Of a stretch of DNA of 5,507 nucleotides, positions 1 to 5,507 are shown piece by piece. The stretch's first letter is position 1. Every line of letters begins with the position of its first letter. A program made the translations under genes and the position numbers. This DNA is from Spirochaetia bacterium. GTDB taxonomy: Bacteria > Spirochaetota > Leptospiria > Leptospirales > Leptonemataceae. The notes beneath the pieces were generated by a model. The model did not search any database and was not told the origin of the DNA. It saw only the letters and a list, made by a program, of their open reading frames with translations. The stretch lies in NCBI GenBank assembly GCA_029880625.1, contig JAOUOA010000233.1:1-5507 (forward strand), written 5' to 3'.

Positions 1-1260
1 TAAAGCGCTGATTGCAGTGGACAGCGCAAGGGCTCCCTGTTTTAATGAATGGATCAAGCTTAAATTTAGAGCCAGGTTTATGAATACCGTAACGATCATG
101 ATTTTGATGGGAGTTTTTGTATCCTGATAGGCGTAATACGATGATGTCAGAATTTTATTTGTACTGTAAAGAGGCACTCCCAGGCAGTAAAACTGAAGAG
201 CCAGCCAGGTTGCATCCGTTGAGGTTTTATCCCAGGCGCCGCCGTAAAAAATCGTATTAATGATTTCAGGCCCCAGCAGATAAAGTCCGATTCCTGCAGG
301 AACGGTCAGAAAAAAAGAGAAAGAAAGGGCAAAGATTAATTCTTCGGAGTTTTTCTGATCTTCTCCCTTTCGCAGAGAAGCAACAAGAGCCGGCAGAATC
401 GCTGTGGAAAGAGCAACACCGATAATCCCTGTGGGCAGCTGGATCAGGCGGTGTGCGTAGCGAAGAGCAGGAACAGCTCCAATATCTTCTATAAAATAGC
501 TTGCAAGAGCGATATCCATCATTTGGTTGATTTGAAATAAGCCGGCACCGAGCACGGCAGGCGCCATAAGCGTGAAAATTTTACGAAGAGCAGGATCTTT
601 TAAATCTAATTTAAAGCGGGGCCAGCGCCCAATTTTAAAGACATGGTATCCCTGAAAGGTAAGCTGAAGAACTCCTCCTGCGATGACTCCCCATGCAAGG
701 AATTCAGCATTGATTTCTGATTGAAATTCAAAGAAGTCAAGGGAAAGAAAACTTGCAATCAATACCAGATTCAAAAGAATCGGCGACATGGCAGGAATTG
801 TAAAAAAGTTATGAGTATTTGAAATTCCTGCAAAAATTGCCGTAAGGCTTGTTGTCATGATGAAAAAAAACATGACCTGCGAAAGGTGAATGGTTAAAAA
901 TGATTCGTCAGCGTTCCTTCCTGTATATAGAGGAATAAAATACGGAAATATCAGGATTCCTGCCGTAACCAGGACAGCCAGAAATAAAATCAGAAAGGAC
1001 AAAATTATACCTGCGATCCTTCGCCCTTCTGTTTCGGATTTTTTTAAAGCATCGGAGTATACCGGTATAAAAGACTGTGAAAGTACTCCTTCTGCAAGAA
1101 GGTTCCTGAGCATGTTGGGAAACATATAGGCAATTTCCCAGGCTGTTGCAATCGGTCCGGTCCCGAAAAAAACTGCCTGATAATGATCTCGGACCAGTCC
1201 CAGTACACGGGAGATAATCGTAAAAAAAGAAAGTTTCAAAGAATTGCGTGCAGCGATCAC
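1..1260 (-). CDS. murJ: Lipid II flippase MurJ (MviN family), C-terminus missing at left edge
   Basis: MurJ is a multi-pass inner-membrane protein of the MOP exporter superfamily that moves lipid-linked peptidoglycan precursor (lipid II) to the outer face of the membrane. The reverse strand reads without a stop for 420 codons and leaves the window in frame. The N-terminus carries 'SRVLGLVRDHY' (residues 17-27) and 'FPNMLRNLLAEGVLSQSFIPVYS' (47-69); the signature 'RLIQLPTGIIGVALSTAILPAL' lies near 271-292. Using the GTG at 1258-1260 as codon 1, Arg18, Arg24 and Arg52 fall at the same numbers as the functionally important arginines of E. coli MurJ, and Arg271 matches Arg270. That supports this start, as does an in-frame TGA two codons upstream. 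The ribosome-binding site is weak. The position of E. coli Asp39 is Thr here. The family is usually about 510-550 residues, so roughly 100 are missing. The gene is divergent from the cyclase operon. Confidence 0.96.
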   Translation of the reverse strand, partial: MIAARNSLKLSFFTIISRVLGLVRDHYQAVFFGTGPIATAWEIAYMFPNMLRNLLAEGVLSQSFIPVYSDALKKSETEGRRIAGIILSFLILFLAVLVTAGILIFPYFIPLYTGRNADESFLTIHLSQVMFFFIMTTSLTAIFAGISNTHNFFTIPAMSPILLNLVLIASFLSLDFFEFQSEINAEFLAWGVIAGGVLQLTFQGYHVFKIGRWPRFKLDLKDPALRKIFTLMAPAVLGAGLFQINQMMDIALASYFIEDIGAVPALRYAHRLIQLPTGIIGVALSTAILPALVASLRKGEDQKNSEELIFALSFSFFLTVPAGIGLYLLGPEIINTIFYGGAWDKTSTDATWLALQFYCLGVPLYSTNKILTSSYYAYQDTKTPIKIMIVTVFINLALNLSLIHSLKQGALALSTAISAL

Positions 1261-1388
1261 CGGTCAAAGATTCCGGAAGGTTTATGGGTGGGAAATATTT
1301 TTCTTTACGATGGTATGAAATTTACCGGTACGTTCAGGCAGGAGCAAAAAAAATGTCCTCCCCGGGAGCATAAGAAAAACATGACACC

Positions 1389-1416
1389 TTTATGGGGAGA
1401 ACGGCAAGAATCGCAA
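1389..1416 (-). promoter_or_regulatory. Possible sigma-70-type promoter for murJ
   Basis: Reading the minus strand, TTGCGA (plus positions 1411-1416; 4 of 6 against TTGACA) is followed after 16 bases by CATAAA (1389-1394; 4 of 6 against TATAAT). Transcription from here would give a leader of about 120 bases before the GTG start. Both boxes are weak, and such matches are common in AT-rich DNA, so this is only a candidate. Confidence 0.22.
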
Positions 1417-1420
1417 AATA

Positions 1421-1436
1421 TTTGAAAGTTTTCAAA
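1421..1436. repeat. Perfect 7-bp inverted repeat upstream of murJ
   Basis: TTTGAAA (1421-1427) and TTTCAAA (1430-1436) form a perfect inverted repeat with a 2-base spacer. It lies just upstream (on the minus strand) of the candidate murJ promoter, where a dimeric regulator could bind. The short AT-rich arms mean chance is a real alternative. Confidence 0.35.
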
Positions 1437-1595
1437 AGTCTGACCGGAAAGGTATGAAAATTGCCAGAATTTTTTAATCCTGTATAAAGAATTCATAGCC
1501 TGAATCAGTCCGACCATTACAGAATTCAACCATGGTCAGCTATTACAATTAAAAATTCTAATCTCTTTAAAAAAAATAAACAGGAATATGAAGAA

Positions 1596-1627
1596 TAAGA
1601 GACATAATAGCGATATTAATTCTCTTA
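1596..1627 (+). other. Composite hairpin with GCGA tetraloop in intergenic DNA
   Basis: The outer arms TAAGAGA (1596-1602) and TCTCTTA (1621-1627) pair perfectly. Inside them, after a 2-by-2 mismatch, TAATA (1605-1609) pairs with TATTA (1614-1618) around GCGA (1610-1613), which on the plus-strand RNA is a GNRA-type tetraloop. That makes twelve base pairs in total, mostly A-U. No run of T directly follows on the plus strand, so it is not a standard intrinsic terminator. It may be a folded element of a small RNA or long leader, or chance in AT-rich sequence. Confidence 0.35.
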
Positions 1628-1870
1628 AACATAAAGATTTAAAAAATGTACAGATTTTCCTTTCGTTTTCAAAAATTCTTCATATTAAGGTTCGTAATGC
1701 AGTTGCTTAATAAATTTCTTTATTTTTGCATGATTAATAAAGACTCTGCAAGTAAGGTTTGAATTTTTATTCGTCGATAATATATTCGTAGTAAACTTTA
1801 AATTGTAACAGCTCCCGGAACAAAATAATAAATTATCATAAACAACGAAATTCTTATAAACCTGACATAA

Positions 1871-1890
1871 TTGCAAAAAATATTTTGCAA
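1871..1890. promoter_or_regulatory. Perfect 8-bp inverted repeat, operator-like, upstream of the cyclase
   Basis: The arms TTGCAAAA (1871-1878) and TTTTGCAA (1883-1890) are perfect reverse complements with a 4-base spacer. The centre lies about 58 bases upstream of the candidate -35 box of the cyclase and about 136 bases before its ATG. This is the cleanest dyad in the intergenic region and has the size of a site for a dimeric helix-turn-helix regulator. The binding protein cannot be named. Confidence 0.45.
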
Positions 1891-1938
1891 GTGTATGTTC
1901 GGATCAGAATTGCAGGAAACATTCTTCAGGGAAAACAG

Positions 1939-1967
1939 CTGTCAAACTGTGAAAAATAAAATATTAA
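1939..1967 (+). promoter_or_regulatory. Candidate sigma-70-type promoter of the cyclase operon
   Basis: CTGTCA (1939-1944; 4 of 6 against TTGACA) and TATTAA (1962-1967; 4 of 6 against TATAAT) are separated by the optimal 17 bases. Transcription would start near 1975, giving a leader of about 40 bases before the ATG at 2017. No better-spaced pair was seen close to the gene, but the boxes are only moderate. Confidence 0.38.
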
Positions 1968-2004
1968 GTATGTATTTTCGGTCATACGGGGCTTGAGCGG
2001 ATTC

Positions 2005-2009
2005 AGGAA
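2005..2009 (+). promoter_or_regulatory. Ribosome-binding site that sets the cyclase start
   Basis: AGGAA lies 7 bases before the ATG at 2017, an ideal spacing. The reading frame is open upstream to a TTG at 1993, but that codon has no comparable site before it, so the ATG is preferred. Confidence 0.7.
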
Positions 2010-2016
2010 ATCAACT

Positions 2017-3678
2017 ATGTCATTTCGAGATCATTCTATTTTGAGGTTTATAATCGGCAGGCGTGTGAAAGGTACGCGGATTGTTCCGGTTACATTGAAA
2101 ATAACTTTTATTTTTGCCGTAATCATACTGGCTTCAAATCTTTCTTCGAATTATATTAATTTAATGCTGAACCGGGCTGAGCTGAATTCGCTTCTGCGTC
2201 AGCTTCTTGTCAAAGATCTGAGAGATTTAAATACTTTTTGCAATAATCAATATGAAATATTTGAGTTCCTTGGAGATGAAGAAGGTTCCATTAAAGGGAT
2301 CGAGGAAAAAGCGCTCTATGAGCTGGATAAAGGGAAGGGAGGGATTTTTCTCGGCATAAAGCGCAGCGGGGAAATTCTTTTTAAGGCTGCATCAGATAAG
2401 GAAATAAAAATCAGCAAATTTTCTGACCGGCCCCTTCTGGATTCGATGTTTTCAGGCGTCGGCGAAGGATACCAGCCTATAAATTTTAACGGACAGTCGT
2501 ATCTTACGGTATATAAGTATAACAGGAACTGGGACGTAATCCTTCTTCTGGCTGTTGCAGAGTCGGATTTTTATGCCCAGCAGAGGCTGAACTATATTTT
2601 TATCAGCGCTGTGATTCTTATCATAGCTCTTGTCAGCGCTGTTGTGGGTATTTTTCTGTTTCGTTATATACTGCAGTTTATCCATATTATTACTGACGGT
2701 ATCATGCGGATGATTGACAATCAGAAGCTGGAACTCATCAACCTTAAAGAAGCTCCCAATGACGATATCACATATATGGGGATGGCATTTAATTCTCTTG
2801 CAAGCACCGTGGAAAATCTTCTGACGATTTTTCGCAAATTTACCAATAAAGACATTGTTGTTAAAGCCTACAGAGAAGAGCCGATCGGTTTGGAAGGGGT
2901 GCAGAAGGAGCTGACAGTTTTATTTTCTGATATTAAAGGATTTACCAATATTACGGAAACCCTCGGTACAGATATCATCAAGCTGCTGAACCTTCACTAT
3001 GATCGGGCAATTAGAAAAATTCAGGATCTGGATGGAATCATAAGCGCAATTATCGGCGATGCGCTTCTTGCAGTATTCGGCATTAATCTGCATGAAGATA
3101 AGGATTATGAAATTATCAATAAGTCCTATCAGGCAGTACAGGCGGCATACAGGGTGCAGGAAGTTGCAAAATTGCTTCGTCAGGAAATGCAGCAGAAAAA
3201 AGAAGAAATTGTCCGTTCAAGAGGGGAATTGAATAGAGAGGAGTTAAAAGTGTTCCGCGCTGTGCTTCTTGAAGTGGGAGTGGGGATTGACGGCGGCGAT
3301 GTGTTTTATGGAACGATCGGTTCTCATGTCCGGATGACCAATACGGTAATCGGCGACCGTGTGAATTCATCATCGCGACTTGAAGGGCTGACCCGGGTAT
3401 ACCGCATCCCGGTCATTTGTTCCGAATATGTGAAAAATGATATTGAAAAAAATATTGTGAATCATGGGATCCACTTTCTTGAAATGGATACGGTTCAGGT
3501 AAAAGGAAAAACGATCGGAACAAAAATTTATTTTCCGGTGCCCGAACAGTACTTTTCAGAAAGACTGGAAAAAGAAATCAGAGAATATCAAATCGGACTG
3601 GATTATTATTACAGAGGGGATTGGCCCACAGCGTATTCGTATTTTAAAAATCTTCGCTTTAAACCAGCCCGGGTTTAG
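2017..3678 (+). CDS. Membrane-bound class III adenylate/guanylate cyclase with extracytoplasmic sensor
   Basis: The predicted 553-residue protein would make a cyclic nucleotide (cAMP or cGMP) in the cytoplasm in response to an envelope signal. The order is: a basic N-terminus (RR.KGTR, 15-21), membrane segment 1 (about 25-42), an extracytoplasmic domain (about 45-190) whose pattern resembles Cache/PAS-like sensors, membrane segment 2 (about 193-215), a HAMP-like linker (216-268) and the cyclase domain (about 297-510). Metal ligands are Asp305 in 'LFSDIKGFT' and Asp348 in 'IIGDALLAVFG'. The transition-state pair is Asn450 and Arg454 in 'VNSSSRLEG', and Thr443 in 'NTVIGD' is the class IIIb-type specificity residue. 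The expected substrate-choosing Lys is Ala344, so ATP versus GTP is unclear. A charged stretch (about 389-415) looks longer than the usual link. The tail (523-547) resembles half a TPR repeat. It is the first gene of a probable three-gene operon. Confidence 0.93.
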   Translation: MSFRDHSILRFIIGRRVKGTRIVPVTLKITFIFAVIILASNLSSNYINLMLNRAELNSLLRQLLVKDLRDLNTFCNNQYEIFEFLGDEEGSIKGIEEKALYELDKGKGGIFLGIKRSGEILFKAASDKEIKISKFSDRPLLDSMFSGVGEGYQPINFNGQSYLTVYKYNRNWDVILLLAVAESDFYAQQRLNYIFISAVILIIALVSAVVGIFLFRYILQFIHIITDGIMRMIDNQKLELINLKEAPNDDITYMGMAFNSLASTVENLLTIFRKFTNKDIVVKAYREEPIGLEGVQKELTVLFSDIKGFTNITETLGTDIIKLLNLHYDRAIRKIQDLDGIISAIIGDALLAVFGINLHEDKDYEIINKSYQAVQAAYRVQEVAKLLRQEMQQKKEEIVRSRGELNREELKVFRAVLLEVGVGIDGGDVFYGTIGSHVRMTNTVIGDRVNSSSRLEGLTRVYRIPVICSEYVKNDIEKNIVNHGIHFLEMDTVQVKGKTIGTKIYFPVPEQYFSERLEKEIREYQIGLDYYYRGDWPTAYSYFKNLRFKPARV

Positions 3679-3695
3679 AAATCGGACAAGAAATG

Positions 3696-3710
3696 CCGGC
3701 GCACCGCCGG
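3696..3710 (+). other. GC-rich hairpin between cyclase and next gene
   Basis: CCGGCG (3696-3701) and CGCCGG (3705-3710) form a perfect 6-bp all-GC stem with a 3-base loop. It sits 17 bases after the cyclase stop and ends just before the GGAA (3714-3717) that precedes the ATG at 3724. No T run follows, so it is unlikely to be a terminator. Its place suggests an effect on translation of the next gene or on mRNA stability, which is inference. Confidence 0.5.
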
Positions 3711-3723
3711 ACTGGAATGGAAT

Positions 3724-5028
3724 ATGGGAAATGACGAGCAAATAGATCAGTTTGAACTGGACCGGGGGAAAACGATTTTTCTTCCTCCGGAAATCAGCGA
3801 TGTTGACGGGGCGGGCATGATTAAATACTCGCTTGACGAGGAATACAAAAAGTCAAAAAAGAATTTTGCCTGGAAAGTGTATTTTATTCTTTTTGTATTT
3901 GTCTGTACTCTGGGCCTCCTGGCCTTTGCATCCCATCTATATTTTCTTTATATTGATTCAAAAAAAGAGATTGTGGTGACGGAATTTGAAGGAGAGAATT
4001 TAAAAGAGGTCCTTACCTCAACCCGAACGGCGGAAAAAAATCTGGCTGATTCAAGGGAAGAGTTGAAAAATCTTCACGAAAAAATGAAAAGGGAAATTGC
4101 CGCCATCCGAGCCGAAGGTGAGAAAAAACGTGAAGAAATAAAAAATAAGGATATAACCAGTAAAGAAAAATCAAAACTGATTTCTTCTCAGAGGAACGAA
4201 GAAAATAATCAAGTGGACGCTGTGACTCTCAAGTATGAAAAATTAATTGATGAAAAAGAAAGTGAAATAGCATCCAATGAAATCCGAGTGAAAGAATCCA
4301 GGGAAAAAATGGATGAGGGCATCTTTAAGGCAAGCAGTAAGCTGAGTAATGCGGAAAAACTGACCCGTATGAGGCTGGATAAACAAAAAGATCACTACAA
4401 TAATTTGATGCGTCAGATGATTGCCACCTATGATCCAACGTTTAAGAATAGACGAGCGAAAAGAATTCTCAGAGGCGTTTTTGACAGATATTCATCAGGT
4501 GAGATTCTTGAATCCCATTCCCGCACAATGCGGATTGACGGAGGAATCTCTGAAGCAGAGTATGACAGATTAAAGGAGCGCAGCAGTAATTTTAAAATTC
4601 TGATGGCTGAGGCAAGAAAGATCCCCTACAAGCATTCGATGAAACCTGCACTCAGACATATGGATGCGTTTCACCAATCCATGGTATCACAGTATGATTC
4701 TCTGGTAAATCACTTGATGCGAACCGGCCGCGCCCGAAAAGCTGAATTAAACTCTTATCATCACGCTTTTGAACATTTAACGAGAATCAATCCGGAAACG
4801 GGATATATCCTGGATCCTCAGAATCAAAATGCTGTAATGGTGTATGTAAATCCAGTCGTCCGGGTGGAGGCGGGACACCGTGCGACAGTTTTCCGCAGGG
4901 ATGATGAAGAAATTGCCGTCATTGAATTTCTTGCCGGTAATCACGGGAACCGGGCAAAAGTTGTAAGTCTTACAACCGGGAAAAATCTTCAGCCTTTTGA
5001 CAGGGTTCTCATTAAATACAAACGGTGA
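3724..5028 (+). CDS. Single-pass membrane protein with periplasmic coiled coil and C-terminal beta domain, family not recognised
   Basis: I do not recognise this 434-residue protein. A soluble, acidic N-terminus of about 40 residues is followed by a basic patch (KKSKK, 42-46) and one hydrophobic segment (about 51-76), which predicts the N-terminus inside and the rest outside the cytoplasmic membrane. Residues about 90-235 are rich in Lys and Glu, nearly free of proline and glycine, and look like a long coiled coil. Residues about 240-350 appear helical and include 'HSMKPALRHMDAFHQSMVSQYDSLVNHLMR'-like amphipathic stretches (304-333). The last 65 or so residues (366-434) read as beta strands with 'VEAGHRATVFRRDDEEIAVIEF' (382-403) and 'LQPFDRVLIKYKR' at the end, reminiscent of small barrel domains such as the FlgT C-terminal domain; this is a resemblance only. 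The ATG at 3724 has GGAA 6 bases upstream. It lies 45 bases after the cyclase, so it is likely cotranscribed and may couple to its sensor domain. Confidence 0.88.
   Translation: MGNDEQIDQFELDRGKTIFLPPEISDVDGAGMIKYSLDEEYKKSKKNFAWKVYFILFVFVCTLGLLAFASHLYFLYIDSKKEIVVTEFEGENLKEVLTSTRTAEKNLADSREELKNLHEKMKREIAAIRAEGEKKREEIKNKDITSKEKSKLISSQRNEENNQVDAVTLKYEKLIDEKESEIASNEIRVKESREKMDEGIFKASSKLSNAEKLTRMRLDKQKDHYNNLMRQMIATYDPTFKNRRAKRILRGVFDRYSSGEILESHSRTMRIDGGISEAEYDRLKERSSNFKILMAEARKIPYKHSMKPALRHMDAFHQSMVSQYDSLVNHLMRTGRARKAELNSYHHAFEHLTRINPETGYILDPQNQNAVMVYVNPVVRVEAGHRATVFRRDDEEIAVIEFLAGNHGNRAKVVSLTTGKNLQPFDRVLIKYKR
5024..5028 (+). promoter_or_regulatory. Ribosome-binding site overlapping the upstream stop codon
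   Basis: GGTGA lies 4 bases before the ATG at 5033, and its last three bases are the TGA stop of the coiled-coil gene. Ribosomes ending the upstream gene would sit on this site, which suggests translational coupling of the two proteins. Confidence 0.6.
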
Positions 5029-5032
5029 TTTT

Positions 5033-5507
5033 ATGGAAATAAATCTTAAAAAATCTTTATTCCTGATCTGTGCAATGACGTTACTGACGGCTGTTCCGGC
5101 TGCAGGCGAAAATCATTCTGCTCCGGAACGCGAACCTGAAAGTACGGCTCCTATGTCTTCAGAAAATTATATATGGCTCCATGAAGATTTTACTGTTGAA
5201 AACAAAGAAGAAAGCGCAGAAAAAATTCTTCTTTATCTTATAGATAAAGAAAATAAAAAATTCACTGTTGAATTTATGCCTGAAGAAAACTTAAAAGAAC
5301 ATTTTTCGGAAAAGCTGAAGAAATTTAAAGATCTGATTGAAAACGTAGGACTCTATAAAATCCGCTCCCTTCATATCCTTGTCAGGGAAAAGTCTCTGGA
5401 TGCTCATGTGATTCCTGAGTCGTTTGAATGCTCGGGAAAGGAGATCAATGAAAGCGTTCCGGCTGGCATTTTTTTTACCCAAACAATTGATACTATGTAT
5501 AATTTTC
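5033..5507 (+). CDS. Exported protein of unknown family, C-terminus missing at right edge
   Basis: The frame stays open from the ATG to the window end, giving 158 codons plus one base. The N-terminus is a typical Sec signal peptide: a short basic part (KK at 6-7), a hydrophobic core (about 8-20) and 'AVPAAGEN' (20-27), with likely cleavage after Ala23 or Gly25. There is no credible lipobox, since the only early cysteine (Cys13) is inside the hydrophobic core. The mature part starts with a low-complexity Pro/Glu/Ser linker (about 26-44) and continues as a mixed charged alpha/beta region containing 'FTVE' twice and 'SVPAGIFFTQTID'. I recognise no domain. It begins 4 bases after the preceding stop, with its ribosome-binding site overlapping that stop, so it is almost certainly in the same operon. 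It is likely periplasmic or outer-surface. An Ala/Glu/Lys-rich antigen is possible, but nothing visible proves this. Confidence 0.85.
   Translation, partial: MEINLKKSLFLICAMTLLTAVPAAGENHSAPEREPESTAPMSSENYIWLHEDFTVENKEESAEKILLYLIDKENKKFTVEFMPEENLKEHFSEKLKKFKDLIENVGLYKIRSLHILVREKSLDAHVIPESFECSGKEINESVPAGIFFTQTIDTMYNF

Larger units (their letters stand above)
1261..2016. other. Divergent AT-rich intergenic region without a convincing gene
   Basis: This stretch of about 755 bases separates murJ (minus) from the cyclase (plus). I see no open reading frame with a ribosome-binding site, credible composition or recognisable protein. GC content counted by line is about 22-28% between 1561 and 1860, against about 43% in a sampled line of the cyclase gene. 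It contains several A and T runs, promoter-like sequences at both ends and three inverted repeats listed separately. It is long for a plain promoter region. It could hold a regulatory leader, a small RNA or the remains of a decayed gene, and none of these can be settled by reading alone. Confidence 0.7.

Noticed and set aside
908..1267. Open reading frame on the minus strand overlapping the murJ start
   Set aside because: It is a different frame over the MurJ coding DNA, with Cys/Arg-rich out-of-frame composition; the MurJ frame is unmistakable.
1358..1368. CTCCC/GGGAG palindrome next to an A run, as a terminator on the minus strand
   Set aside because: The loop would be a single base, so the real stem is very short, and no minus-strand gene ends here; murJ starts downstream of it.
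1183..1425. Plus-strand open frame of 80 codons
   Set aside because: It overlaps the murJ start on the opposite strand, has no clear ribosome-binding site, and its product looks random.
1305..1529. Minus-strand open frame of 74 codons upstream of murJ
   Set aside because: It starts with TTG and no ribosome-binding site, and its composition (Cys, Phe, Ser rich) does not look like a real protein; no known domain.
1685..1876. Minus-strand open frame of 63 codons in the AT-rich gap
   Set aside because: The start codon is a TTG inside the 8-bp inverted repeat, no ribosome-binding site is seen, and the Asn/Lys/Phe-rich product fits translation of AT-rich spacer.
1993..2016. Upstream TTG start for the cyclase (8 extra residues)
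   Set aside because: The ATG at 2017 has AGGAA at ideal spacing, while the TTG has only a weak GGGG before it.
3116..3373. Minus-strand open frame inside the cyclase gene
   Set aside because: It is an antisense shadow of the conserved cyclase core, with Pro/Leu-rich random composition.
5033..5113. Lipoprotein signal with Cys13 as the acylated residue
   Set aside because: Cys13 is followed by more hydrophobic residues and a normal signal-peptidase I site near residues 23-25, so a lipobox is not credible.
5291..5482. Minus-strand open frame near the right edge
   Set aside because: It is antisense to the exported protein, which has a signal peptide, a coupled ribosome-binding site and a frame open to the end.
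5033..5507. Naming the last gene as P83/100 antigen from a remembered gene order in Treponema
   Set aside because: The visible 158 residues do not resemble the Borrelia P83/100 N-terminus as I recall it; position alone is not enough.

Overview
The window looks like chromosomal DNA of a Gram-negative, possibly spirochaete-like, bacterium. I infer this from the wording of the MurJ N-terminus, from a membrane class III cyclase with a 'NTVIGD.VNSSSRLEGLTRVY' type catalytic core, and from moderate GC in the genes (about 43% in a sampled coding line). The assignment rests on recalled family resemblance, not on a search. No mobile element, CRISPR array, tRNA or rRNA is visible.

Layout: positions 1-1260 hold the first 420 codons of murJ (lipid II flippase) on the minus strand, running off the left edge. 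Positions 1261-2016 are a divergent, largely non-coding stretch of about 755 bases; its middle (about 1561-1860) falls to roughly 24% GC. It holds promoter-like sequences for both flanking genes, a perfect 8-bp inverted repeat (1871-1890), a smaller inverted repeat (1421-1436) and a composite hairpin with a GCGA loop (1596-1627).

Three plus-strand genes follow and probably form one operon: a membrane-bound class III nucleotide cyclase (2017-3678), a single-pass membrane protein with a long coiled coil and a C-terminal beta-rich domain (3724-5028), and an exported protein of unknown family cut by the right edge (5033-5507). The gaps are 45 and 4 bases. The ribosome-binding site of the third gene overlaps the end of the second.

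How they may work together (inference): the predicted topologies put the cyclase sensor domain, the coiled coil of the second protein and the whole third protein outside the cytoplasmic membrane, with cyclase catalysis in the cytoplasm. This suggests an envelope-sensing cyclic-nucleotide module whose accessory proteins touch or tune the sensor. The cyclase keeps its metal-binding and transition-state residues but has alanine where adenylate cyclases usually carry the substrate-choosing lysine, so its nucleotide product is uncertain. This module is the best candidate here for something undescribed.
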